Positions 16,456 through 24,199 of a stretch of DNA of 37,479 nt are shown in pieces. The notes under the pieces are model-generated. The model was not told the DNA's origin, made no database searches, and was given only the letters and a program-made list of their open reading frames with translations. A program made the translations under genes and the position numbers. Origin of the DNA: JACDAF01 sp036276035 (GTDB lineage: Bacteria > Chloroflexota > Limnocylindria > P2-11E); contig DASUCM010000131.1 of NCBI GenBank assembly GCA_036276035.1, positions 1 to 37,479 on the forward strand, read 5' to 3'. Every line of letters begins with the position of its first letter. Position 1 is the first letter of the stretch.

Positions 16456-17523
16456 TCAGGCTCTGTTGACGTCGATCAGATGGAGCGCGAGATCGCCGCC
16501 CGCGAGCCAGACGCCGGGCGCCACCTCCTCGTCGACGACCTCGGGCGCCCATCCTCCGAACAGAAAGGCCTTCACCCGGCGCTCGAAGGGCGAGCGGGTG
16601 GTCTGCCCGTGCGCGTCTACGGTCACGACCGTCCCGCTCATGCGGACGGTCGCGATGCCGGACCCGTGCTCGGCGAAGGTGTCAAACCGCTCGACCGTCG
16701 CACGCACAGCCTCGAACGAGCGCGCGACGGTCTGCGTGCGGTCGATCGAAACGAGGCGCTGCGTCCAAGCAGCGGAGAACGGCGTCGGCTCTCCCTCGCG
16801 CCACGTCTCTTTCGGCGAACCCGGGGCCCATTGCTCGAACCGCAGGAAGGACGCGACCGTCTGGCCCACGGAAGTCCGGATCATCTCGGGGCTCGGCCGT
16901 TCGAGACCGTTGAACCACCGCACATTCACGTAGTCCCAGGCATCGGTGACGCGGAGCCGCTCACCCGTGAGCCGCAGCCGTCCCGTTTCGCGCTGATCCG
17001 ATCCGGATCCTTCGACGACGCGGTCGACGATGGTCGCGGTCACCTCGGCGAGTGCCGGGACGCCCCATGGCTTCACCAGGAACCGGTCGACGCGGATCGA
17101 CTCGAGCACGAGCTGGCGTTTCACCCCGGGCGTCGCCGAGTCCCGAAGCCCCTGCACGACCGCGTCCTTGAATGCGCCGGTCAGCCCGTACTGCGCGGGA
17201 TCCGACCCGTTGTCCCGCGCGTTGTTCAGGGCCATCAGGTAAAAGTCGACCCCGCGCCGCGCGTGCGCGACGTCTTCGGCATTCAGGGACGGGCGGAGCG
17301 CGAGCGAGGAGACGATGGGGAACGGATCGGACGCGACGGCCACCGCGGGCTCGCGCAGCGGCGGCGGCGCGGCCGCCGCCGGCGCCGCGGCCGCCGCCGG
17401 CGTCGCGGTCGGTGCTTCCGTGGCGATGACGCTCGGCGCGTCGGTCGGCGCGGGCGATGGCGCCGCGGCGGGGGAGGGGACGCACGAGCTGGCGAGCACC
17501 ACGACGATCAGGAGGACACGCAC
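16456..17523 (-). CDS. Putative lipoprotein of unknown function
   Basis: 355 aa. The start MRVLLIVVVLASSC gives a short signal peptide with a lipobox-like ASSC (Cys14), then a long Ala/Pro/Thr-rich linker (about 15-70), then a folded domain of about 280 residues with no motif I recognise. GTG 17523 is chosen for this signal; GATACT lies 6 nt before it. The open frame continues upstream but would destroy the signal peptide and run antisense into the TetR gene. It could be a surface-anchored ligand-binding protein, which is a guess. Confidence 0.65.
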   Translation of the reverse strand: MRVLLIVVVLASSCVPSPAAAPSPAPTDAPSVIATEAPTATPAAAAAPAAAAPPPLREPAVAVASDPFPIVSSLALRPSLNAEDVAHARRGVDFYLMALNNARDNGSDPAQYGLTGAFKDAVVQGLRDSATPGVKRQLVLESIRVDRFLVKPWGVPALAEVTATIVDRVVEGSGSDQRETGRLRLTGERLRVTDAWDYVNVRWFNGLERPSPEMIRTSVGQTVASFLRFEQWAPGSPKETWREGEPTPFSAAWTQRLVSIDRTQTVARSFEAVRATVERFDTFAEHGSGIATVRMSGTVVTVDAHGQTTRSPFERRVKAFLFGGWAPEVVDEEVAPGVWLAGGDLALHLIDVNRA

Positions 17524-17529
17524 GCTCCC

Positions 17530-17535
17530 AGTATC
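17530..17535 (-). promoter_or_regulatory. Candidate leaderless -10 box (lipoprotein)
   Basis: GATACT on the minus strand, 6 nt before the GTG at 17523. The same hexamer precedes the secreted peptidase gene. Confidence 0.4.
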
Positions 17536-17574
17536 GACCCGCGGATCCGCTCGCTTGGTTGGTGCGACCATCCG

Positions 17575-18159
17575 CTGATCGACACCGATCGCCGCGGCTC
17601 CATCCTCGCGGCGGCGCGGCGCGCCGTCGGGAAGCGCGGGTTCGCGCAGACCACGATGCGCGACGTCGCGCGCGAAGCGGGCGTCGCGCAGGCGCTCATC
17701 CACTACTACTTCGCGGGCAAGGACGCGCTGTTCCTCGCGGTCGTCCGCGTCATGCTCGAGGAGCAGCTCGCGCGGCTGCGGCGCGAGATCGCCGGCGCGA
17801 CCGGCGCGGAGCGCGCGCTCGCGGGCCTCGCGGTCGCGCGGGATCGCGCGCTCGGGGACACGCGTGCCTGGCGGCTCTTCTTCGAGGTCCTCGCCGCCCG
17901 CTCCCGCGAGGGCACCGGCCGCGAGCTCGCGTCCGCGTTCGCGGAGCGGCATGCCACGGTCGCAGAGGAGATCGAGCGGCTCCGATCGAAGGAGGACGCG
18001 CGGGCCGGGCCGACAGACGACGCGCGCACGCTCGCGCTCCTCGTCGACGCCGTCATGCTCGGCCTCGCGGCGGAGCGGCTCGCCGGCGCGAAGGACGCGG
18101 ACGTCGAGGCCGCCTACGACGCCTTCGTGGCGCTCCTTCGGGGCAGAATGGGCGCGTGA
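17575..18159 (+). CDS. TetR family transcriptional regulator, probable CTG start
   Basis: 194 aa as drawn. The N-terminal helix-turn-helix is clear: GSILAAARRAVGKRGFAQTT, MRDVAREAGVAQALIHYYF, followed by KDALFLAVVRVMLEE. The C-terminal ligand domain is variable, so the ligand is unknown. No ATG, GTG or TTG exists in frame between the divergent lipoprotein start and the HTH. The first ATG (17656) would delete helix 1. CTG at 17575 gives MIDTDRRGSILAAARRAV, the expected start, so I use it with caution. It is coupled to the DinB gene by a GTGA overlap and lies 51 bp from the divergent lipoprotein start, which it may regulate. Confidence 0.75.
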   Translation: MIDTDRRGSILAAARRAVGKRGFAQTTMRDVAREAGVAQALIHYYFAGKDALFLAVVRVMLEEQLARLRREIAGATGAERALAGLAVARDRALGDTRAWRLFFEVLAARSREGTGRELASAFAERHATVAEEIERLRSKEDARAGPTDDARTLALLVDAVMLGLAAERLAGAKDADVEAAYDAFVALLRGRMGA

Positions 18160-18626
18160 CCGAGCTTCTCCGGTACGACGAGGACACGGCCTTCACGCTC
18201 GCGGACGACGCGGCGACGGTCTCCGCGCTCGTCCGCCGCACGGATCCCGCGCGCCTCGCGAGCACACGCTTCGGCGAGTGGACGGCGGTCCAGCTCATCG
18301 CGCACGTCGCCGACTCGGCGGAGATCTTCGCCGAGCGCGTCCGCCGCTGCGTCGAGGAGGACCAGCCGGCGATCTCCTCGTTCGACCCCGACGCGCGCAT
18401 GGCCGAGCTCGTCGGGACGGGCACGCTCGATCCGATGGACCTGTCGCGCCGGCTCCAGCGCGCGCATCAGGCGATCGTCCAGGCGATGCAGCGGCCGGGC
18501 GCGGCGGAGCGCACGGGCGTGCACTCGGACTGGGGCCACGTGCCGGCCTCGCACTTCGCCGCGTACCAGGCGCGCCACTCGCACGAGCACGTCGTCGAGC
18601 TGGCCGCCGCTTTTCCTCCGGCCTAG
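18156..18626 (+). CDS. DinB-family protein
   Basis: 156 aa, four-helix DinB/YfiT-like fold. Candidate metal-binding histidines lie in HVADSAE (about residue 50) and HSHEHV near the C-terminus, the positions used by this superfamily. Members include thiol-dependent enzymes and bacillithiol or mycothiol transferases, but the role here is unknown. GTG start overlapping the TetR stop; CAGAAT is 6 nt before this GTG, so an internal promoter is possible. Its TAG and the stop of the next gene share the palindrome CTAG (tail-to-tail overlap of 4 nt). Confidence 0.78.
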   Translation: MTELLRYDEDTAFTLADDAATVSALVRRTDPARLASTRFGEWTAVQLIAHVADSAEIFAERVRRCVEEDQPAISSFDPDARMAELVGTGTLDPMDLSRRLQRAHQAIVQAMQRPGAAERTGVHSDWGHVPASHFAAYQARHSHEHVVELAAAFPPA

Positions 18627-20038
18627 TCCAGGAGGACCGACTCCTTCCACTTCGGCGCGTGCGCCTCGAGACCGAGCTCCCTGATCCGCGGCACGATCGC
18701 GTCGCTCGCGTCCGGATCCGCGTGGACGACGAACACGCGCTTCGGCTTGCGGTCGCCGCGGCTGAAGCCACGCAGCCAGTCGAGGAGCTCGCTCTCGTCG
18801 GCGTGCGCGGAGAACCCGCTGATGGAGCGCACGGTGCAGCGAACGGGGAAGGGGCGCCCGTCGATGATCGCCTGCTTCGCGCCGTTCTGGAGCGCGTGCC
18901 CGAGCGTGCCCTCGCCCTGGTAGCCGACGAACAGCAGCACGGCGCGCTCGTCGTCGATGAGCGCGCGCAGGTGATGCAGCACGCGGCCTCCGGTGAGCAT
19001 CCCGTTCGACGCGACGACGATGTGCGGCCGCGGCGCCTTCGCGATCGCGCGTGAGGCGGCGGCGTCCCGCGTCGTCCTCGCGAGCGGGTAGTCGAGCGGG
19101 TGCTCCCGCGCCTTGAGCGCGGCATGCGTCTCCTCGTCGTACGCCTCGGGGTAGCGGTGGTAGATCGCGCTCGCCTTCGAGGCCATCGGGGAGTCCAGGT
19201 AGAGCGGGATGCGGGGGATCTCGCGCCGGTCGAGCAGCGCGTTCAGCTCCCAGACCATCTCCTGCGTACGGCCGATCGCGAAGGCGGGGATGAGCAGGAC
19301 CCCCTTCGCCGCGCTCGCGATCCGCACCGCTTCGCCGAGCAGACGCACCGCCTCCTCCTGCGGCTCGTGCTCGCGTCCGCCGTACGTCCCTTCGACGACG
19401 ACGTAATCCGCGTCCGAGACCGGCGTCGGGTCGCGGATGATCGGCGTGTCCGGACGGCCGAGGTCCCCGGAGAAGACGACCGTCCGCGCCTCGGCGAAGA
19501 CGCGAACGATGGCCGAGCCGAGGATGTGGCCCGCGTCGAGGAATGTCGCCCGCACATCGCGCGCGACCTCGACCTCCTCGTCGTAGCGGATCGCGCGGAA
19601 GAGCCGGACCGCCGCCTGAGCCTCCTGCTCGCCGTACAGCGGATGCTCGATCTTCGTGATGACCTCGTTCGCCGCCGCGTCTCCGGGTGGGGCACGTCGC
19701 GGTGTGCGGCGTCGCTCCGCGAACTCCTCCTGCAGCCGCCCGGAGTCCAAGAGCACGAGCTCCGCGAGCTCCGCGGTCGCGGGCGTGCAGAAGATCGGGC
19801 CCTTGAACCCCTGGGCGACGACGACCGGAAGGAGCCCGCAGTGGTCGAGGTGCGCGTGCGTCAGCAGGATCGCGTCGAGCGCCTTCGCGTCGTACGCGAG
19901 CGGACCGCGGTTGCGCAGGACCTCGTGCGGGCTGCCCTGGAACATCCCGCAGTCGACGAGCACGCTCGCATGGGCGGTCTCGAGGAGGAACTGCGAGCCC
20001 GTCACCGTGCCCGCCGCGCCGAGGAAGGTCAGTCGCAT
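18623..20038 (-). CDS. Beta-CASP MBL-fold RNA-processing exonuclease-like protein
   Basis: 471 aa. MBL motifs: THAHLDHCG (about 59-67, the HxHxDH site), DAGHILGSA, FSGDLGRP; the beta-CASP and RMMBL parts carry VEGTYGGREH, SNGMLTGG and GFSAHADESELLDWL. This is the CPSF/YSH1-like group of metallo-beta-lactamase RNases. ATG 20038 gives MRLTFLGAAGTVTGS, the conserved start; an upstream in-frame extension of 15 residues is unlikely. The start lies only 19 bp from the divergent GNAT start. Role in RNA turnover is inferred from the family. Confidence 0.9.
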   Translation of the reverse strand: MRLTFLGAAGTVTGSQFLLETAHASVLVDCGMFQGSPHEVLRNRGPLAYDAKALDAILLTHAHLDHCGLLPVVVAQGFKGPIFCTPATAELAELVLLDSGRLQEEFAERRRTPRRAPPGDAAANEVITKIEHPLYGEQEAQAAVRLFRAIRYDEEVEVARDVRATFLDAGHILGSAIVRVFAEARTVVFSGDLGRPDTPIIRDPTPVSDADYVVVEGTYGGREHEPQEEAVRLLGEAVRIASAAKGVLLIPAFAIGRTQEMVWELNALLDRREIPRIPLYLDSPMASKASAIYHRYPEAYDEETHAALKAREHPLDYPLARTTRDAAASRAIAKAPRPHIVVASNGMLTGGRVLHHLRALIDDERAVLLFVGYQGEGTLGHALQNGAKQAIIDGRPFPVRCTVRSISGFSAHADESELLDWLRGFSRGDRKPKRVFVVHADPDASDAIVPRIRELGLEAHAPKWKESVLLD

Positions 20039-20043
20039 GGCCC

Positions 20044-20050
20044 TATCCTG
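20044..20050. promoter_or_regulatory. Overlapping divergent -10 boxes (bidirectional promoter)
   Basis: TATCCT (20044-20049) reads forward 8 nt before the GNAT ATG; its complement CAGGAT (20050-20045) reads backward 6 nt before the nuclease ATG. Both genes would be leaderless and share one melted region. Confidence 0.45.
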
Positions 20051-20057
20051 CCGCTCG

Positions 20058-20621
20058 ATGTTCGGTCCTGTCCTGCGAGGCACCCGCGTGACGCTCCGCC
20101 CGCCGGACGACAGCGATCCCGCGCGTTACGTGGAGTGGTTCGCGGACCTGGAGGTGACGCGGTACCTCCGGACGCGGTTCGCGATGGCGCTCTTCCAGGA
20201 GGAGGAGTTCTTCAAGAAGGCCGGCGAATCGAAGACCGACGTCCTCTGGACGATCGAGGCGGAGGGCCGCGCGATCGGCGCGACGGGGATCCACCAGATC
20301 GACTGGAAGGACGCACGCGGCATCACCGGCACGGTCATCGGCGACAAGACCGCGTGGCGCAAGGGCTACGGCAGCGAGTCGATGGCGCTCCGCACCGAGT
20401 ACGCATTCCGCTGGCTGAACCTGCACAAGCTCGAGAGCAGCGCGTACGCCGACAACGCCCCGAGCCGGCGCGCGCTGACGAAGGCCGGCTACCGCGAGGT
20501 CGGCATCCAGCGCGAGCACGCGTTCCGCGAGGGCCGCTGGCTCGATCACTGGCTCTGCGAGCTGCTGCGCTCCGACTGGGAGCGCCTGCGCTCGGCGGAC
20601 ACGACACGGCCCAGCGACTGA
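20058..20621 (+). CDS. GNAT family N-acetyltransferase (RimJ/RimL-like)
   Basis: 187 aa. N-terminal strand GTRVTLRPPDDSD, the acetyl-CoA loop region TAWRKGYGSESMALRTEYAF (R-x-x-G-x-G type as RKGYGSE), and the C-terminal NAPSRRALTKAGYREVGIQREHAF are all typical of the RimJ/RimL-type group acting on protein amino termini or small amines. The substrate is unknown. ATG 20058 follows the shared promoter directly. Confidence 0.88.
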   Translation: MFGPVLRGTRVTLRPPDDSDPARYVEWFADLEVTRYLRTRFAMALFQEEEFFKKAGESKTDVLWTIEAEGRAIGATGIHQIDWKDARGITGTVIGDKTAWRKGYGSESMALRTEYAFRWLNLHKLESSAYADNAPSRRALTKAGYREVGIQREHAFREGRWLDHWLCELLRSDWERLRSADTTRPSD

Positions 20622-20663
20622 CATCGCAGCGCTCGCCTGCTAGCGTGCCCGGCGGGTAGGGAA

Positions 20664-22115
20664 GTGAAACGCTTCTTCGTCGTCCTCCTCGTCCTCATCG
20701 TCGCCGTCGCGGGATTCCTGTACTTCCCGCGGGGCGGCGAAGCGCTGTCGGCGCTCAACTCGGCCGTGCTCGCGGTGCTCCGCGGCGACGTCGACGCGCA
20801 GCGCGCGAACAAGGACTTCGAGCCGGCCATCGACGGCGAGCTCCTCGCGACGGGCGACGTCGTGCGCGCGAACCAGGAAGGCCGCGCGGTGCTCACCTTC
20901 TTCGACGGCTCGACGCTGTCGGTCGAGCCGGGCTCGCAGGTGAAGGTGCTCAGCCACGCGCGCGCCGGAGGGGACGGCCTGCAGGTCACGATCGAGCAGC
21001 TGAGCGGCCGCACCTGGGCCTCGGTCCGCGCGCTCACCACACCGGGTTCCCGCTTCGAGCTCCGGACGCCGACGCTCACCGCCGTCGTCCGCGGGACGGC
21101 GTTCGAGACGCTCGTCGAGATCGTGAACGGCCAGCCGGTGACGACGGTCAGGACGACGGAGGGCAGCGTCCTCGTCCAGGCCGAGGGCGGTGGCGAGACC
21201 ATCGTGACCGCCGGCAACCAGGTGACCGTGCCCGAGGGCGGCCAAGCGCCGCCGGCGCAGCCGCAGCCGCCCACACCGCGCCTGCAGGTGCAGGGCAACG
21301 TCCAGTACCTCGTCATCGACCCGCACGGCCGCAGCTGCGGCACGGGTGCGGGTGGCGTCGTGCGGCTGATCCCGCGCTGCGACGTGCAGGGCGGTGCGGT
21401 GACGATCGGCGACGTCGTGAGCGGCGTGTACGCGTTCGCGCTCACGACGCAGCAGCCGGGTGCTGCTTCGCTCACGGTCGAAGGGTTCCGCGGCGCGACG
21501 AGGGACTTCGCGCTCGGCTTCCCTCGCGCGATGAACGCAGGCGAGATCGTGCGGACGACGCTCCCGGTCGCCGTCGGTCCGAATGGCGCGCTCAATGCCG
21601 GCCAGTTCACGCCGGCCGAGGTCGTGACGAGCGTCTGCGGCGCCGAGGCGCGCGGGACTGCGTTCGCGACCGGCAAGGTCGAGGAGCGCGGTGCGGCGCT
21701 CGAGGCCTTCGCGCGGACGAGCCCGGGCCAGCCCGCGGCGTTCGTGGTCACGCAGGCGGAGGTGGGCGCCCTCCTGCAGCAGGGCGCCGCCGACGCGAAC
21801 GCAACGGGCGGCGTGAACGTGTCCGGCCTCTCGGTGACCATCGACACGTCCGGCCTCCACCTCGCCGCGACCGCGCAGGTCGGGCCGCTCACCGTGCCGG
21901 CCAAGGCCGACGTCATCGCAGGCGCGAGCGGCGGCCGGCTCGTTCTCCGGATCCGCAGCCTCGATCTCGGTCCGCTCCCGAGCGCGCTGAAGGACCCGGT
22001 CGCGCGCGCGATCGAAGCATCGCTCGAGCAGCTTGCCGAGGGCCTTCCGCTCACCCTGGAGCGCGTCGCGCTCCGCCCCGGCTGCGTCGCGCTCATGGGC
22101 ACGACACGGCCCTAG
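20664..22115 (+). CDS. Membrane-anchored FecR-domain protein
   Basis: 483 aa. Residues 3-20 form a signal anchor. The FecR domain follows (about 50-190): LLATGDVVRANQEGRAVLTFFDGSTLSVEPGSQ, then TPTLTAVVRGTAFE, the classic TP-x-A-x-VRGT motif. A Pro-rich linker (about 193-208) leads to a C-terminal half of about 270 residues with no recognised domain, including LLQQGAADANA and a final DUF-like beta region. No FecI-type sigma factor or TonB receptor is nearby, so it is probably a stand-alone FecR protein of the cell surface and not an anti-sigma regulator. GTG start; GTAGGGA just before it may serve as ribosome site. Confidence 0.75.
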   Translation: MKRFFVVLLVLIVAVAGFLYFPRGGEALSALNSAVLAVLRGDVDAQRANKDFEPAIDGELLATGDVVRANQEGRAVLTFFDGSTLSVEPGSQVKVLSHARAGGDGLQVTIEQLSGRTWASVRALTTPGSRFELRTPTLTAVVRGTAFETLVEIVNGQPVTTVRTTEGSVLVQAEGGGETIVTAGNQVTVPEGGQAPPAQPQPPTPRLQVQGNVQYLVIDPHGRSCGTGAGGVVRLIPRCDVQGGAVTIGDVVSGVYAFALTTQQPGAASLTVEGFRGATRDFALGFPRAMNAGEIVRTTLPVAVGPNGALNAGQFTPAEVVTSVCGAEARGTAFATGKVEERGAALEAFARTSPGQPAAFVVTQAEVGALLQQGAADANATGGVNVSGLSVTIDTSGLHLAATAQVGPLTVPAKADVIAGASGGRLVLRIRSLDLGPLPSALKDPVARAIEASLEQLAEGLPLTLERVALRPGCVALMGTTRP

Positions 22116-22160
22116 CGCGCTCCCGTTCCTGAACGCGGCGGAGCAGAGCGCACGCGCCCC

Positions 22161-22166
22161 TAAACT
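22161..22166 (+). promoter_or_regulatory. Candidate leaderless -10 box (thyX)
   Basis: TAAACT lies 6 nt before the thyX GTG with no Shine-Dalgarno between; no -35 box is evident. Confidence 0.5.
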
Positions 22167-22172
22167 CGCGCC

Positions 22173-23135
22173 GTGGCAGTGAGCGAGCTCGCGCGCTCCG
22201 TCGAGTCCGGTCTGACGCCGGAGCAGCGCGCCGAGATCGACGCGCTCCGCGAGCGGTCGCAGGCGACGCGGCGCGCCACGGCACCGGGGATCGAAGAGCT
22301 CCTGTACCTGCCGATCCCCGTCCTCGATCACGGCTTCGTCCGCGTCGTCGACTACATGGGCGACGACGGCGCGATCGTGCAGGCCGCGCGGGTGTCGTAC
22401 GGCGCGGGCACGAAGCGCAAGCGCGACGACGCGGGGCTCATCAAGTACCTCATGCGGCATCGCCACACGACGCCGTTCGAGATGTGCGAGCTGAAGCTGC
22501 ACCTGAAGATGCCGATCTTCGTCGCGCGGCAGCACATTCGTCACAGATCCGCGAACGTCAATGAGATCTCAGGGCGTTATTCGATCCTCGACCGCGAGTT
22601 CTACATCCCGCGTCCCGAGGATCTCGCGAAGCAGTCGACGGCGAATCGCCAGGGCCGAGGCGAGGTGCTCGAGCAGGAGCAGGCGCAGCGCGTCCTCGAC
22701 CTGCTGAAGGAGGACGCGGCGCGCGCATACGAGCACTACGAACAGCTTCTCGACGAGTCGCCTGCCGAGAACGGCGAACCCGGGGGGTTCGGCCTCGCGC
22801 GGGAGCTCGCGCGGATGGACCTGCCGGTGAACCTGTACACGCAGATGTACTGGAAGATCGACCTCCACAACCTCTTCCACTACCTCTCGCTCCGTGCGGA
22901 CGCCCACGCGCAGTACGAGATCCGCGTCTACGCCGACGCGATGCTCGAGATCGTGAAAGCGTGGGTCCCGTTCGCGTACGACGCGTTCATGGACTACCGG
23001 ATGGGCGCGGCCGAGCTCTCCGCGAAGGGCCTCGCCGTCGTGCAGCGGATGATCAAAGGCGAGAAGGTGGAGCAGGCGGACTCCGGGATGAGCCCCGGCG
23101 AGTGGCGAGAGCTGATGGAGATCCTCGAGCGCTGA
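22173..23135 (+). CDS. thyX: FAD-dependent thymidylate synthase
   Basis: 320 aa, longer than the usual 220-250 because of an N-terminal helix of about 45 residues and loop insertions. The ThyX motif RHRSANVNEISGRY is intact at 123-136 (RHRxxSxNExSxRY form with A/V variants at the loose positions). Additional motifs: PFEMCELKLHLKMPIFVARQ split around it, and DLHNLFHYLSLRADAHAQYEIR for FAD and dUMP binding. It makes dTMP from dUMP using methylene-THF and FADH2. GTG 22173 fits the -10 spacing; a second GTG is 6 nt later. Followed by a CTGA overlap with the deacetylase gene. Confidence 0.96.
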   Translation: MAVSELARSVESGLTPEQRAEIDALRERSQATRRATAPGIEELLYLPIPVLDHGFVRVVDYMGDDGAIVQAARVSYGAGTKRKRDDAGLIKYLMRHRHTTPFEMCELKLHLKMPIFVARQHIRHRSANVNEISGRYSILDREFYIPRPEDLAKQSTANRQGRGEVLEQEQAQRVLDLLKEDAARAYEHYEQLLDESPAENGEPGGFGLARELARMDLPVNLYTQMYWKIDLHNLFHYLSLRADAHAQYEIRVYADAMLEIVKAWVPFAYDAFMDYRMGAAELSAKGLAVVQRMIKGEKVEQADSGMSPGEWRELMEILER

Positions 23136-24199
23136 GCCCCGCCGCCGGATTCGCCTGGGACCCGCGCCTCGCGTCGCACGTCTACCGCGACGACCACCCG
23201 CTGAAGCCGAAGCGCCTCATCGGCGTCTACGAGACGCTCCGCTCGCTCGGTGCGTTCGAGCGCGAAGGCGCGCGGCTGCTCGAGCCGCGCGAGGCGACCG
23301 AGGCGGAGCTCGGCCGCATCCACGCGCCCGAGTACATCGAGGCCGTGAAGCGGGCCTCCCGGGACCCGGATCTCGACCACAGCGAGTGGGGTCTCTCGCG
23401 CTACGGCGACACCCCACCCTTCGCGGGCATGCACGAGGCCTCGCTGCTCACGACCGGCGGCACGCTCGTCGGCATGGAGGAGGTCCTCGCGGGCCGGCTG
23501 AGGGTGTCGTTCAACGGCGCGGGCGGCCTGCATCACGCGATGCGGCGGAACGCCTCGGGCTTCTGCATCTACAACGACCCCGCGATCGCCTGCGGCCTCC
23601 TCGCGGACCGCGGGATGAAGGTGGCCTACGTCGACATCGACGCGCACCACGGCGACGGCGTGCAGGCCGCGTTCTACGACATGGATCAGGTCCTCACCAT
23701 CTCGCTCCATGAGAGCGGCCGCTACCTCTTCCCCGGGACGGGCTTCGCCCACGAGCGCGGGAGGGGCAGGGGCGCGGGATACAGCATCAACGTCGCGCTT
23801 CCGCCGTTCTGCGACGATCGCGCCTACACCCGCGCCTTCGACGCCGTGGTCCCGACCCTGGTCGAGCGGTTCCGTCCGGACGTGCTCGTGACGCAGCAGG
23901 GGATCGACCCGCACTTCACCGACCCGCTCACGCACCTGCAGCTCTCGACGCGCGCCCGTGCCCACGTCGTGTCCTGGTTCGCCGGGACGCCCTATCCCTG
24001 GATCGCGATGGGCGGCGGCGGCTATAGCCTCGACGCGGTCCGCCGCACCTGGGCGATGGAGTATCTCCTCATGCTCGGCGCACCGGTCCCGGAGGAGCTC
24101 CACGACCCCGACCCGCCCGAGGAAGGGGGCGAACGCCGCCGTTCCATCGACAGCGAGACCGACACCGCGATCAGCGAGGCGCTCGCCGCAGCGTTCTGA
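23132..24199 (+). CDS. Histone deacetylase / AcuC-family deacetylase
   Basis: 355 aa as drawn. The arginase-deacetylase fold is clear: active-site histidines in GGLHHAMRRNASGFCIYND, zinc ligands in YVDIDAHHGDGVQ, TISLHESG, LVTQQGIDPHFTDPL (Asp ligand) and the GGGGY tyrosine loop. Acts on acetyl-lysine, e.g. acetyl-CoA synthetase as in AcuC; an acyl-CoA synthetase lies 1.1 kb downstream. The start is uncertain: CTG 23132 overlaps the thyX stop (CTGA) and gives MSPAAGFAWDPRLASH, the expected beginning; GTG 23102 would add 10 residues and overlap thyX by 34 nt. Neither has a Shine-Dalgarno. Confidence 0.9.
   Translation: MSPAAGFAWDPRLASHVYRDDHPLKPKRLIGVYETLRSLGAFEREGARLLEPREATEAELGRIHAPEYIEAVKRASRDPDLDHSEWGLSRYGDTPPFAGMHEASLLTTGGTLVGMEEVLAGRLRVSFNGAGGLHHAMRRNASGFCIYNDPAIACGLLADRGMKVAYVDIDAHHGDGVQAAFYDMDQVLTISLHESGRYLFPGTGFAHERGRGRGAGYSINVALPPFCDDRAYTRAFDAVVPTLVERFRPDVLVTQQGIDPHFTDPLTHLQLSTRARAHVVSWFAGTPYPWIAMGGGGYSLDAVRRTWAMEYLLMLGAPVPEELHDPDPPEEGGERRRSIDSETDTAISEALAAAF

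Noticed and set aside
20640..22544. Long minus-strand frame opposite the FecR gene
   Set aside because: Arg/Ala/Asp-rich composition with no motif; the plus strand has the FecR domain and the thyX start.
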